A stretch of DNA of 64,000 nucleotides, taken from Streptomyces sp. HNM0575 (GTDB taxonomy: Bacteria; Actinomycetota; Actinomycetes; Streptomycetales; Streptomycetaceae). The stretch's first letter is position 1, and each line of letters starts with the position of its first letter. Below, in pieces: positions 24,816 through 33,566 of this stretch. The translations under genes were made by a program, and so were the position numbers. The DNA is taken from contig NZ_JAASAG010000001.1 in the NCBI RefSeq assembly GCF_012726265.1, positions 434,001 to 498,000 of the forward strand, written 5' to 3'. The notes below the pieces were generated by a model. It was not told the origin of the DNA and did not search any database. It saw only the letters and a program-made list of their open reading frames with translations.

Positions 24816-24841
24816 AGGCCCCCGGCCTGTGCCGGGGGCCT
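24816..24841. terminator. Hairpin 4 after pepN
   Basis: Perfect 11-bp stem AGGCCCCCGGC / GCCGGGGGCCT with loop CTGT. Confidence 0.65.
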
Positions 24842-24872
24842 CCGTGTGGGGGGATGCGGGCGGTGCGTCTTG

Positions 24873-24950
24873 CAGGCGTGGTGCGTACGACTGCGCTGTT
24901 CTTCAGGCGTGGTGCGTACGACTGCGCTGTTCTTCAGGCGTGGTGCGTTG
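24873..24950. repeat. 31-bp tandem repeat, 2.5 copies
   Basis: Identical 31-bp units at 24873-24903 and 24904-24934; a third starts at 24935 and decays after about 15 bp. It lies in the 524-bp non-coding stretch between pepN and snapalysin, which is otherwise filled by the hairpins. Confidence 0.92.
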
Positions 24951-25056
24951 TAGTGGTGCGTTGTATCGGTCGCGCTGTTCCGGTGTGGTGCTGGCTGGTT
25001 CCTCTGTTCCGCTCCGGCTCCGTGGCCGGTGCTGCCCGACTCGGTTGCCGGTCCGC

Positions 25057-25722
25057 CTACTTGGCGAAGGCCGCCTGGTCGAACGCCGCGCTCGCGACTC
25101 CGTTGGCCCACAGCGACTGCACCTGGGCCGCCTCGTTGGCGTCCGGCTTGTCGTTGGTGCAGGACGGGCCGGGGCCGCCGCCGGACATCAGCTCGCTGCA
25201 CGGACCCTCGTAGTGGTCCGGCAGGCCGAGCACGTGGCCGGTCTCGTGGGCGACGACGCGGTTGGAGTCGTACTCCTGGTTCTGGGCGTAGTCCAGGAAG
25301 ATGTAGCCGCCGCCGTGGCCGTCGGTCGAGGCGTACGAACCACGCGGGTCGTCGCCCTCGCGGTAGTCGAAGCTGGCGCTGCCGCCCTCGGCGAGCTGCA
25401 CGTTGGAGACGGCCGAGTTCCACACAGCCGCGCTGTTGGCGATCTGGCTGGCGAAGGTGGGGGCTCCGCTCGCGTCGTAGTTGACGGTGACGGCCTGGAT
25501 GCCCGGCTTGGCGGCCTGCTTCTTCAAGGCGTCCTTCACCACGGCGTTGAAGAACGCCTCGGTCGCCTTGTGCGATTCGCCGATGTATCCGGAGCGGGTC
25601 GCGCTGCTCTTCACGGTGCTGCCGCCGTCGTCCGGCGTGGCGGCCGAGGCGGGCATGGCACCCAGGCCCAGGGCCAGTCCGAGGCCGAGTGCCGCAGAGA
25701 TTGCCGTGGTGCGGGTTCTCAT
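25057..25722 (-). CDS. snpA: Snapalysin-type extracellular zinc metalloprotease (M7)
   Basis: 221 residues. ATG 25722 has GGAGA upstream; a longer frame to 25767 is less likely. The signal peptide has basic MRTRTTAIS, a hydrophobic core and cleavage near PASAATP. The short zinc motif H159-ETG-H163-xxGLPD169 is the metzincin-like site of Streptomyces small neutral proteases, followed by [10 protein letters not shown] and a C-x-N pair typical of the family. It is a secreted milk-type neutral protease, with a short propeptide before the mature domain. Transcribed divergently from a LysR regulator, the arrangement of snpA/snpR in S. lividans. Confidence 0.92.
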   Translation of the reverse strand: MRTRTTAISAALGLGLALGLGAMPASAATPDDGGSTVKSSATRSGYIGESHKATEAFFNAVVKDALKKQAAKPGIQAVTVNYDASGAPTFASQIANSAAVWNSAVSNVQLAEGGSASFDYREGDDPRGSYASTDGHGGGYIFLDYAQNQEYDSNRVVAHETGHVLGLPDHYEGPCSELMSGGGPGPSCTNDKPDANEAAQVQSLWANGVASAAFDQAAFAK

Positions 25723-25852
25723 AATGGGGGGTCTCCATCCTGGTCCGTAGCACAGCGACCGCTGCAAGGTGGGGTGCGGCCCGTGCTGCCGGAAGAACTC
25801 CTGCTGACGAAGAGTCTGTTGGAGACTTCGCCGCCGGGGATGATGGCAACTG

Positions 25853-25873
25853 GTGATAGCTCCGTCGCATCAC
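25853..25873. promoter_or_regulatory. LysR-type operator (T-N11-A) between snpA and its regulator
   Basis: GTGAT (25853-25857), 11 nt, ATCAC (25869-25873): a perfect 5-bp inverted repeat of the T-N11-A form bound by LysR regulators. It lies 131 bp from the snpA start and 73 bp from the regulator start. Confidence 0.7.
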
Positions 25874-25932
25874 TCGATACGCAGGGTGTTCTGAGACTCC
25901 TCGGCATCTGGTGTGACAAACGTCCGCTTGGC

Positions 25933-25938
25933 TATGCT
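25933..25938 (+). promoter_or_regulatory. -10 element TATGCT of the LysR gene
   Basis: TATGCT ends 7 nt before GTG 25946, consistent with a leaderless mRNA and with choosing that start. Confidence 0.5.
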
Positions 25939-25945
25939 CCGGCCT

Positions 25946-26980
25946 GTGGAGCTCGAAGTGAGACATCTTCGCGCGCTGTGTGCGATCGCCGACACGGGCA
26001 GTGTGCACAAGGCGGCCCGTCAACTCGGCATGACCCAGCCCTCCTTGACGACGCAGCTCCGCCGCATCGAGCAGGCCGTCGGCGGGCAGCTGTTCGCGCG
26101 GGAGCGCACCGGCAGCGTCCCCACACCCCTCGGCAAGTTCGTGCTGTGCCGGGCACGGCCTCTCGTCGCCGAGATGTCCGCGCTCGTGAGCGAGGCGAGA
26201 GCCGCCGCGAGCCGCGCCGGGGGAGAGTATCTGCGCATCGGCAGTACGGGAAGTCCCGCGGTGCCGGGCTGGCTTCGCCGGCTGCGGGCCAGACTCCCGG
26301 AGGCGGACACGACCTTCCACATGGACGCCTCCGCCCACACCCTGCTGCGCATGGTCGCCGACAACCAGCTCGACGCCGTCTTCGTGCACGAGGTGGAGGG
26401 CACGCCGCTCCAGATACCGGACGGCGTGGAGGTGCACGTACTCGTCGAGCGCGAGCCGCAGTTCGTCGCCATGTCGGCCACGCATCCCGCCGCCTCCCGG
26501 TCGGTGCTGAGCCTGACGGAGCTCGCACACGAGAGATGGATGGTCGATCCCACCGCGGACGGCGAATGGACGGGACTGCGAAGGGTGTTCGCCGAGGCGG
26601 GCATCAACCCCCGTGTCGTGCACGGCGACAACCTCGCCGCCGCCGACCTCGTGGCCGCCGGCGAGGTCGTCGCGCCGTGCCAGCCGACGGCTCCCGCGCG
26701 TCCCGGCAGGATCGTGCGGCCGCTGCTCGGCGATCCGCTCGCGGTGCGGCTGCTGCTGGCCACCCGGGAGACACCGGCGGGCGGCGCCGCGGGTACGGCC
26801 ACGGGTACAGCCGCGGGTACGGGCGCGGCTCCCGGCGCCGCGCTCGCCGTCGAACCGGCCGCGCTCCTCGCGGACCTCGAATCCGCCTATCGCGAGGTGG
26901 CGTGGGCGAGCGAGCCCTACCGGCACTGGTATCAACGGCACGACGACAGCACGCCGTTGCCCTTCACGGTCGTGGCGTAG
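25946..26980 (+). CDS. LysR-family transcriptional activator of snapalysin
   Basis: 344 residues from GTG 25946; in-frame ATG 25934 and GTG 25913 overlap the promoter-like TATGCT and are disfavoured. The N-terminal winged HTH (VRHLRALCAIADTGSVHKAARQLG, then MTQPSLTTQLRRIE) is classic LysR; residues 90-300 are the periplasmic-binding-like effector domain. An Ala/Gly/Thr microsatellite insertion lies near residues 275-300. Divergent to snpA with a T-N11-A box between them, so it most likely activates snpA, as SnpR does in S. lividans, and regulates itself. Confidence 0.9.
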   Translation: MELEVRHLRALCAIADTGSVHKAARQLGMTQPSLTTQLRRIEQAVGGQLFARERTGSVPTPLGKFVLCRARPLVAEMSALVSEARAAASRAGGEYLRIGSTGSPAVPGWLRRLRARLPEADTTFHMDASAHTLLRMVADNQLDAVFVHEVEGTPLQIPDGVEVHVLVEREPQFVAMSATHPAASRSVLSLTELAHERWMVDPTADGEWTGLRRVFAEAGINPRVVHGDNLAAADLVAAGEVVAPCQPTAPARPGRIVRPLLGDPLAVRLLLATRETPAGGAAGTATGTAAGTGAAPGAALAVEPAALLADLESAYREVAWASEPYRHWYQRHDDSTPLPFTVVA

Positions 26981-27024
26981 CGGGCGCCGCCCGGCACCCG
27001 CCTCCCAGTCCCGCCGTACGTTCG

Positions 27025-27122
27025 CTCAGACCCCGTACCCGCTCGTGACGTCCACAGCGAGGACGCCTCCGCTCACGCCCCGTCCTCGCTCAGGCCCCGT
27101 CCTCGTTCACGTACTGCCTCCG
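27025..27122. repeat. Degenerate 17-bp tandem repeat
   Basis: Units such as CTCACGCCCCGTCCTCG (27072-27088) and its near-copies at 27089-27105, 27025-27041 and, weaker, 27106-27122. They lie between the convergent LysR and pepN-2 genes. Confidence 0.7.
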
Positions 27123-27123
27123 C

Positions 27124-29811
27124 TCAGGACGAGGGCGCCGCCGCCGCGTCGCAGCGCTGCGCCCGCAGCGCACGTGCCAGGTCGTCACGCGCCTCCAGCA
27201 CCAGGCGGCGCAGCGCGGGCGCCGCGTCCTCGTGCCCGGCCAGCCACTCGTCCGTCGCGTCCAGCGTGGACTGGTCCCCCTGGAGGTCCGGGTAGAGCCC
27301 GCGCACGATCGACATCGCGATCTCGATGGAGCGGGTGCGCCAGACCTCCTCCAGCGCGTCGAAGTACGGCTGCGCGTACGGCGCCGTCAGCTTCTGCTGC
27401 CCCGGCTGGGCGAAGCCCGCGATGGTGGCCTCGACCAGCGCGTTCGACAGCCGGTCTGAGGTCATCACGGCCTCCCACGCGCGTGCCTTGACCTCCGGCG
27501 ACGGGCGTGCCGCCAGGCACCGCACATGGTGCCGCTTGCCGGACGCCGTGTCGTCGCGGGCGAGTTCGGAGTCGAGGAGGTCCGCGTCGGCGGCGCCGCG
27601 TGCGGCGAGCGTCTCCAGGAACGTCCAGCGCAGCTCCTGGTCGATGACCAGCCCGTCGATACGGGCCGCGCCGTCGCCCCCCGCGCCGAGCAGCCCCCGC
27701 AGCAGCTGGAGGTCCTTCTCGTCGGAGGCGACCGCCGCGAAGAACCGCGCCCACGCCAACTGGTGCCCGCCGCCCGGCTCCGCGAGGCGCAGCCTGCCCA
27801 GCGCGCCCTCGGCCAGGGCCCGGCGGCCCTCGTCGCGCCACTCCGGCGCCGCGTAGTGGACGACCGCGGAACGGCTCCATGCGTGCAGCGTCTGGAGCAC
27901 GCCGACGTCCGTCTCGTCGCCCGCGAAGGAGAGCACGAGCGAGACGAAGTCGCGCGCGGGCATCAGGCTGTCACGCGTCAGATTCCACATCGCGGACCAG
28001 CAAAGCGCCCTGGACAGCGAGGGGTTGTGCCCGCCGTCCGCCTCCGGGGCCGTCCCACGGGCATCCGCCGGCCCGAAGGGCGCCAGCTCGCCGAGGTGTG
28101 CACGGAGGAAGGCGAACGAGCCCTCGTCGAAGCGGATCTTGCAGTACGTGAGGTCGTCGTCGTTGACCAGCACCAGATCCGGCCGCTCCACCCCGGTCAG
28201 CTCCCCGACGACCGTACGGGCGCCCGCGACGTCCGTCTCCGCCCGCGCGTAGCGGACGAGGCCGCGCTCCAGGCCCTCGTGCCGGTAGAGCCCGACGGCG
28301 ACGCGGTGCGGCCGCAGAACGGGATGCTCCTCCGGCGTCTCCTGGACCACGGCGAGCTCCGTGATCCGCCCGTCGGCACCGCAAGTGATCCGTGGGCTCA
28401 GCGAGTTGACCCCCGCCGTCTGGAGCCACGCGCGCGACCACTCCTCCATGTCGCGGCCCGAGGTCTCCTCCAGCACCGCCAGCAGGTCCGCGAGCGTGGT
28501 GTTGCCCCAAGCGTGCCGCTTGAAGTAGCGCCGCGCGCCCTCCAGGAACGTCTCGCGTCCCACGTACGCGACGAGCTGCTTCAGCACGGACGCGCCCTTG
28601 GCGTAGGTGATCCCGTCGAAGTTGAGCTTGGCGTCCTCCAGATCGCGGATGTCCGCCGTCACGGGGTGCGTCGAGGGCAGCTGATCGGCCCGGTAGGCCC
28701 AGGACTTGCGGCGGTTGGCGAAGGTGATCCAGCCGTCCTTGAAGCGGGTCGCCTCCACCAGCGCCAGCGCGCCCATGAAGTCCGCGAACGACTCCTTCAG
28801 CCACAGGTCGTCCCACCAGCGCATGGTGACCAGGTCGCCGAACCACATGTGCGCCATCTCGTGCAGCACGACGTTCGCCCTGTGCTCGTACGACGCCTCC
28901 GTGACCTTCCCGCGGAAGACGAACTCCTCGCGGAAGGTGACCAGTCCGGGGTTCTCCATCGCCCCGAGGTTGTACTCGGGCACGAAGGCCTGGTCGTACT
29001 TGCCGAAGGGGTACGGGAAGTCGAAGTGCTCGTGGAAGAAGTCCAGGCCCTGCTTCGTGACGGTGAAGACGTCCTCCGGGTCGAAGTGCTTGGCCAGACC
29101 CTTGCGGCACAGCGCGCCGAGCGGGATCTCCAGCGCCTCCCCGCCGCCGTCGGGGGCGGGCCGCCGGTAGGTGTCGGTGACGTAGTGGTACGGGCCCGCG
29201 ACGACGGCGGTGATGTACGTCGAGATCGGCTCGGTGGGAGCGAAGTGCCATACCGCGGCGGCGCCCTCGTCGAGCGGCCGGGGCTCGCCGCGCCGGGCGC
29301 CGTTGCTCAGCACCGTCCAGCGGGCGGGCGCGGTGACGGTGAAGGTGAACCGCGACTTGAGGTCGGGCTGCTCGAAGTTGGCGAAGACCCTGCGGCTGTC
29401 GGCCGGCTCGTACTGCGTGTAGAGGTAGACCTCGCCGTCCTCGGGGTCGAGGAAGTGGTGCAGGCCCTCGCCCGTGCGGCTGTAGGCGCAGGCCGCGTCG
29501 ACCGTCAGCTCGTTCTGCCCGGCCAGGTCGTCGAGGGCGATGCGCGAGCCGTCGAAGACGGAATCCACCGGCAGGGAACGCCCGTTGAGGGTCACCGAAT
29601 GCACCCGCGGCGCGACGAGGTCGGCGAAGGTCGAGGCACCGGGCTCGGAGCAGCCGAAGCGGATCGTCGTCGTGGAACGGAACGTGCGGGGGCCCTTCGC
29701 GGGCGGGGGAGCGGTCGCGGAACGGAGATCGAGGGCCACCTCGTAGCTCTCGACGGTCAGCAGGCCGGCCCGTCGCTGTGCCTCTCGGCGGGTCAGGTTC
29801 TCTCCGGGCAC
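27124..29811 (-). CDS. pepN: Aminopeptidase N (M1 family), paralogue 2
   Basis: 895 residues, GTG 29811. Same architecture as the first copy: GAMEN at 283-287, zinc site H317-E318-M-A-H321 with E340 (KESFADF), then the helical C-terminal domain. The starts are similar (MPGENLTRREAQRRAGLL versus MPGTNLTREEARRRAQLL), so the two are old paralogues. Cytoplasmic. Divergent from the mycothiol-dependent reductase gene, the same neighbour pair as pepN (Rv2467) and Rv2466c in M. tuberculosis, so this copy is probably the ancestral one. Confidence 0.96.
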   Translation of the reverse strand: MPGENLTRREAQRRAGLLTVESYEVALDLRSATAPPPAKGPRTFRSTTTIRFGCSEPGASTFADLVAPRVHSVTLNGRSLPVDSVFDGSRIALDDLAGQNELTVDAACAYSRTGEGLHHFLDPEDGEVYLYTQYEPADSRRVFANFEQPDLKSRFTFTVTAPARWTVLSNGARRGEPRPLDEGAAAVWHFAPTEPISTYITAVVAGPYHYVTDTYRRPAPDGGGEALEIPLGALCRKGLAKHFDPEDVFTVTKQGLDFFHEHFDFPYPFGKYDQAFVPEYNLGAMENPGLVTFREEFVFRGKVTEASYEHRANVVLHEMAHMWFGDLVTMRWWDDLWLKESFADFMGALALVEATRFKDGWITFANRRKSWAYRADQLPSTHPVTADIRDLEDAKLNFDGITYAKGASVLKQLVAYVGRETFLEGARRYFKRHAWGNTTLADLLAVLEETSGRDMEEWSRAWLQTAGVNSLSPRITCGADGRITELAVVQETPEEHPVLRPHRVAVGLYRHEGLERGLVRYARAETDVAGARTVVGELTGVERPDLVLVNDDDLTYCKIRFDEGSFAFLRAHLGELAPFGPADARGTAPEADGGHNPSLSRALCWSAMWNLTRDSLMPARDFVSLVLSFAGDETDVGVLQTLHAWSRSAVVHYAAPEWRDEGRRALAEGALGRLRLAEPGGGHQLAWARFFAAVASDEKDLQLLRGLLGAGGDGAARIDGLVIDQELRWTFLETLAARGAADADLLDSELARDDTASGKRHHVRCLAARPSPEVKARAWEAVMTSDRLSNALVEATIAGFAQPGQQKLTAPYAQPYFDALEEVWRTRSIEIAMSIVRGLYPDLQGDQSTLDATDEWLAGHEDAAPALRRLVLEARDDLARALRAQRCDAAAAPSS

Positions 29812-30013
29812 GGCGGGGCTCCTCGTCTCGAGTTCTCGGCGACGCCGCTCAGCATTTCACGCGCCGCACCAGGCAGACACACGGGAATTGCGGCCGCCGT
29901 CCGTGCGTTGGCGCAGAGGCCGGACCGACCGTGCGGAGCCGCCCCGCGGCACCCGCGGAGGCGCCCGGAACGACGGAGCCACCCTGCCCAGCGGAGCACG
30001 AGGAGTACGTGTC

Positions 30014-30646
30014 ATGCCCGAGAAGACCGTCGCCGACTTCTGGTTCGACCCCAGGTGCCCCTGGGCCTGGCTGACCTCCCGCTGGATGCTTGAGGTGGAG
30101 AAGGTGCGGCCCGTCGAGGTCCGGTGGCATGTGATGAGCCTGTCCGTGCTCAACGAGGACAAGGTCGACGAACTGCCCGAGAAGTACCGCGAACTGCTCG
30201 AAGCCGCCTGGGGCCCGGTGCGCGTGTGCATCGCCGCGGAGCAGAAGCACGGCCCGGAAGCCCTCGGCCCCCTCTACACGGCTCTCGGCACCCGGCTGCA
30301 CAACCGCGGTCAGGAGCAGTCGCGGGAGCTGATCGTCGAGGCCCTGGAGGAGGCCGGACTGCCCGCCGGGCTGGTGGACGCCGCGGACTCCACGGAGTAC
30401 GACGAGGCGCTGCGGGCCTCGCACAAGGAGGGCATCGACCTGGTGGGCCAGGACGTCGGCACCCCCGTGATCGCCGTGCCCGGCGCCGACGGGTCGCCCA
30501 TAGCGTTCTTCGGGCCCGTCGTCACCCCCGCGCCCAAGGGCGAGGCGGCGGCGAAGCTGTGGGACGGCACGCTGATGGTCGCCTCCACGCCGGGCTTCTT
30601 CGAGATCAAGCGGACCAGGGACGTCGGTCCGGTCTTCGACGACTGA
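30014..30646 (+). CDS. Mycothiol-dependent nitroreductase / DsbA-family oxidoreductase (Rv2466c-like)
   Basis: 210 residues. ATG 30014 with AGGAGT at 30001-30006; a longer frame to 29888 lacks a site. Thioredoxin-fold DsbA family. FWFDPRCPWAWLTSRW carries the CPWA active site, whose single catalytic Cys is resolved by mycothiol, as in M. tuberculosis Rv2466c. Insertion helices then GTPVIAVPG (cis-Pro loop) complete the fold. It reduces nitro-compounds and mycothiol-mixed disulfides in the cytoplasm under oxidative stress. The convergent neighbour is sodF, across a strong terminator. Confidence 0.9.
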   Translation: MPEKTVADFWFDPRCPWAWLTSRWMLEVEKVRPVEVRWHVMSLSVLNEDKVDELPEKYRELLEAAWGPVRVCIAAEQKHGPEALGPLYTALGTRLHNRGQEQSRELIVEALEEAGLPAGLVDAADSTEYDEALRASHKEGIDLVGQDVGTPVIAVPGADGSPIAFFGPVVTPAPKGEAAAKLWDGTLMVASTPGFFEIKRTRDVGPVFDD

Positions 30647-30680
30647 CGCCCGCACGCGCGGGCGCGTGCCCGCACCGGCA

Positions 30681-30717
30681 GGAGGGCCCCGTACGTCACG
30701 TCCGTACGGGGCCCTCC
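30681..30717. terminator. Bidirectional terminator
   Basis: Perfect 15-bp stem GGAGGGCCCCGTACG / CGTACGGGGCCCTCC with a 7-nt loop, followed by CCTTTCC. It serves the convergent reductase and sodF genes. Confidence 0.85.
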
Positions 30718-30807
30718 CCTTTCCTCCGCCTGCCCGGTGAAAGGTGAGAAGACGATCACAAGGGCAGGAGGTCTGCCGCCGCCCGGACGCCGAGGGGCGG
30801 GGAAGCA

Positions 30808-31449
30808 CTACAGCGGCGTCAGCAGGTTGTTCCCGTGCTCCTTCGCCGCGGCGTAACGCCTGCCGACGTCCTGCCAGTTCACTACGCGCCACATCGCCTC
30901 GACGAAGTCCACCTTCTGGTTGCGGTACTGGAGATAGAAGGCGTGCTCCCAGGCGTCGAAGACCAGGATCGGCACGGTGGCCTGGCCGACGTTCCCCTGG
31001 TGGTCGTAGACCTGCTCGACGATGAGCCGCCCGGTCAGCGGCTCGTATGCGAGGACGCCCCAGCCGGAGCCCTGCGTGGTGGCCGCCGCCTTGGACAGCT
31101 GGGCCTTGAACCTGTCGAACGAGCCGAAGGACTCGGCGATGGCGTCCGCGAGCTCGCCCGTGCCGTCCTTCTCCAGGGGCTCGCCGCCGCCGTCGCCCGT
31201 CATGTTCCGCCAGTAGATGCTGTGCAGGATGTGGCCCGAGAGATGGAACGCAAGGTTCTTCTCCAGGCCGTTGATCGAGCCCCACGACTCCTTGTCACGC
31301 GCCTCCGCCAGCTGCTCCAGCGTGTCGTTGGCACCCTTCACATATCCGGCGTGGTGCTTGTCGTGGTGCAGCTCGATGATCTCGCCGCTGATGACGGGCT
31401 CCAGCGAGGAGTAGTCGTACGGCAGCTCAGGCAGTGAGTACAGGGCCAT
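30808..31449 (-). CDS. sodF: Superoxide dismutase, Fe(-Zn) type
   Basis: 213 residues, ATG 31449 with GGAGGG at 31456-31461. The Fe/Mn SOD fold is complete. [15 protein letters not shown] at the N-terminus, [10 protein letters not shown] (first His ligands), [11 protein letters not shown] (second His) and [13 protein letters not shown] (Asp and His ligands) give the metal site. It dismutates superoxide in the cytoplasm. In Streptomyces this enzyme is the iron alternative to Ni-SOD and is repressed by Nur with nickel. A Nur-type box overlaps the promoter here. Confidence 0.95.
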   Translation of the reverse strand: MALYSLPELPYDYSSLEPVISGEIIELHHDKHHAGYVKGANDTLEQLAEARDKESWGSINGLEKNLAFHLSGHILHSIYWRNMTGDGGGEPLEKDGTGELADAIAESFGSFDRFKAQLSKAAATTQGSGWGVLAYEPLTGRLIVEQVYDHQGNVGQATVPILVFDAWEHAFYLQYRNQKVDFVEAMWRVVNWQDVGRRYAAAKEHGNNLLTPL

Positions 31450-31464
31450 GGGCGTCCCTCCTTA

Positions 31465-31481
31465 TTGCACATTACTTGCAA
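31465..31481 (-). promoter_or_regulatory. Nur (nickel uptake regulator) box of sodF
   Basis: TTGCAC-ATTAC-TTGCAA on the plus strand; on the gene strand TTGCAA-N5-GTGCAA, matching the TTGCAA-N5-TTGCAA Nur box. It contains TAATGT, the likely -10, so bound Nur would block RNA polymerase. Confidence 0.82.
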
Positions 31482-31512
31482 CAGGACGCTAGCAGCAACA
31501 GCGGCAGAGAGA

Positions 31513-31547
31513 ACGGAGCGGCCCCGCCGGGTGCGGGACCGCTCCGT
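31513..31547 (-). terminator. Terminator of amino-acid permease gene
   Basis: 15-bp stem (31513-31527 with 31533-31547, one C/A-type mismatch) with a 5-nt loop, between the permease stop and the sodF promoter. Confidence 0.65.
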
Positions 31548-31682
31548 GGTCAGAGCCCTTGTGCTGTGCGCAGGACTCAGTGCTCAGGACTCAGATCTCA
31601 GCGCCAGGGCTCTGTCTTCCGTCCTGTGTTCCTTCTCCGTGTTCCCTGTCTGGGTTCCCTTTGCCGGGACCGGTGGCCGGGG

Positions 31683-33158
31683 TCAGTCGGCACCGTCACC
31701 GGACTTCGCGACGCCCGCGTCCGCGTCCGCCTCCGCGCCGCCGGACCCCCGGCCGCCCGCCTTCTGCCGGGCCAGCCCCGTCGCGATCAGCACGACCGTC
31801 AGGCAGCCGGTGAAGGCGAGTTGGGTACGGGTGTCGGCCTCGCGCAGCATCAGTGCGAGCACCGCGAGGATGCCGAGCAGGGCCACCACCGTCAGCACCG
31901 GGAAGGCCCACATCCGTACCACGAGCTTCTCCGGGGCCTCCCGCTCCAGCCGGCGCCTGCCGACCAGCTGCGAGAGCGCGATGAAGCCCCAGACCACGAG
32001 CGTCGCGGCGCCCACGGTGTTCAGCAGCCACTGGAAGACCGTCTCCGGCCACCAGAGGTTCAGCAGCACCGCGACGAAGCCGAAGACCGACGAGGCCACG
32101 ACGGCGGGACGCGGTACACCGCTCCCGCTGACCCTGCCGAGGAACCGGGGGCCCTGGCCGCGGGCGATGAGGGAGAAGGCCATGCGCGAGGCCCCGTAGA
32201 TGTTGGCGTTCATGGCCGACAGCAGGGCGACGAGCACCACGATGTTCATGAGCTGCGCGGCGCCGGGGATGCCGATGTGGTCCAGCACGGCCGCGTACGG
32301 GCCGGACAGCACCGACTTGTCGTCCCACGGGATCAGCGTGACGATCACGAGCATCGAGCCCACGTAGAAGACGGCGATGCGCCACATCGCGGTGCGCACG
32401 GCCTTCGCGACGCCCTTGACCGGGTCCTCCGACTCGGCGGCCGCGATCGTCACCGTCTCCAGGCCGCCGTATGCGAAGACGGAGGCGAGCAGCCCGACGA
32501 CCAGGCCGTTCGTACCGGCGGGCAGGAAGCCGCCCTCACCGGTGAGGTTGGCGGTGCCGGGAGCGTCGACGCCCGGGAGCAGGCCCGCGATCGCGGCCGC
32601 GCCCAGCAGCAGGAAGGCAGTGATCGCGAAGATCTTGAGCGCGGCGAACCAGAACTCGGTCTCCCCGAAGTTGCGCACCGCCACGAGGTTCGTCAGGCAG
32701 AACAGCGCCATGAACGCGGCGACCCACATCCAAGGCTCGCTGCCCGGCAGCCACTTCGTGACGATGTCCGCGGCGGCCGTCGCCTCGGTCGCGATGGCCA
32801 CGCACAGCAGCGCCCAGTAGATCCACCCCGCGGTGAACCCCGCCCACGGCCCGAGCGCGCGCTCCGCGTGCACGGAGAACGATCCGGAGGCCGGGTTCGC
32901 GGCGGACATCTCGCCCAGCATGCGCATCACGAGCATCACGAGCAGCCCGGAGGCGGCGTAGGCGAGGACGATCGAGGGCCCCGCGGCGGCGATTCCCGCG
33001 CCGGAGCCGACGAAGAGCCCGGCACCGATCACGCCGCCGAGGGCGATCATCGACAGATGGCGCTGCTTGAGGCCGTGGGACAGGGCGGACTGTCCCTGGC
33101 CGGATCTGGAACCTCCTGGGGTCGGTGGGGGCGCGTCGGACAGCTCGGTGCGCGTCAT
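31683..33158 (-). CDS. Amino acid permease (APC superfamily)
   Basis: 491 residues from ATG 33158 with AGGAAC upstream; the longer frame to 33473 is upstream non-coding DNA. Twelve membrane helices are visible. The first, LSMIALGGVIGAGLFVGSGA, has the broken-helix GxxGxGLF substrate loop of the APC family; later MRMLGEMSAANPASGSFSVHAERALG is typical of the GABA/aromatic/cationic amino acid permease (AAT) branch. It imports an amino acid by proton symport. The C-terminus ends in an Asp/Gly-rich tail. Monocistronic; followed by a terminator before sodF. Confidence 0.92.
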   Translation of the reverse strand: MTRTELSDAPPPTPGGSRSGQGQSALSHGLKQRHLSMIALGGVIGAGLFVGSGAGIAAAGPSIVLAYAASGLLVMLVMRMLGEMSAANPASGSFSVHAERALGPWAGFTAGWIYWALLCVAIATEATAAADIVTKWLPGSEPWMWVAAFMALFCLTNLVAVRNFGETEFWFAALKIFAITAFLLLGAAAIAGLLPGVDAPGTANLTGEGGFLPAGTNGLVVGLLASVFAYGGLETVTIAAAESEDPVKGVAKAVRTAMWRIAVFYVGSMLVIVTLIPWDDKSVLSGPYAAVLDHIGIPGAAQLMNIVVLVALLSAMNANIYGASRMAFSLIARGQGPRFLGRVSGSGVPRPAVVASSVFGFVAVLLNLWWPETVFQWLLNTVGAATLVVWGFIALSQLVGRRRLEREAPEKLVVRMWAFPVLTVVALLGILAVLALMLREADTRTQLAFTGCLTVVLIATGLARQKAGGRGSGGAEADADAGVAKSGDGAD

Positions 33159-33491
33159 GAGAGGCCGTTCCTGTGAAGACTGCGTTCGGTCGTTGTAACG
33201 ACAAACCAGTCTCGCAGCGGGATCCCGTGGAGGATCAAGCGGCCCGGAACGTTTCAGCAGCCGGGCCACGGGCCGGCCGCGAGATGCCGGGACCGCGGGG
33301 CGGAACACCCGGCGTGCGGGCCGATGCCGGGCCGATGTCCCTTGGCTGCGACGGGAGTTGGGCACGTGACTGTCGGCCTGCTCACATCGCTCTGTGGCGG
33401 TTTCGGCTAGCGTCGGACAGTTCGCGCTGCGAGGGGTCCGGCACACCGGACGCTCGCAGGGCGACACCGGCACCGCTGCACCCGCACCGGC

Positions 33492-33521
33492 GCACCGGCA
33501 CCTGACGCACCGGCACCTGAC
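33492..33521. repeat. 15-bp direct repeat, two exact copies
   Basis: GCACCGGCACCTGAC at 33492-33506 and 33507-33521, flanked by partial copies. Confidence 0.85.
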
Positions 33522-33566
33522 GTGCCGCCAACGATGCGCCGGCGCCCGGGAGGTGCCGACAAAGCA

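Noticed and set aside
23659..27048. An 1129-residue plus-strand frame spanning pepN, hairpins and the LysR gene
   Set aside because: It crosses terminators and repeats and overlaps three better genes.
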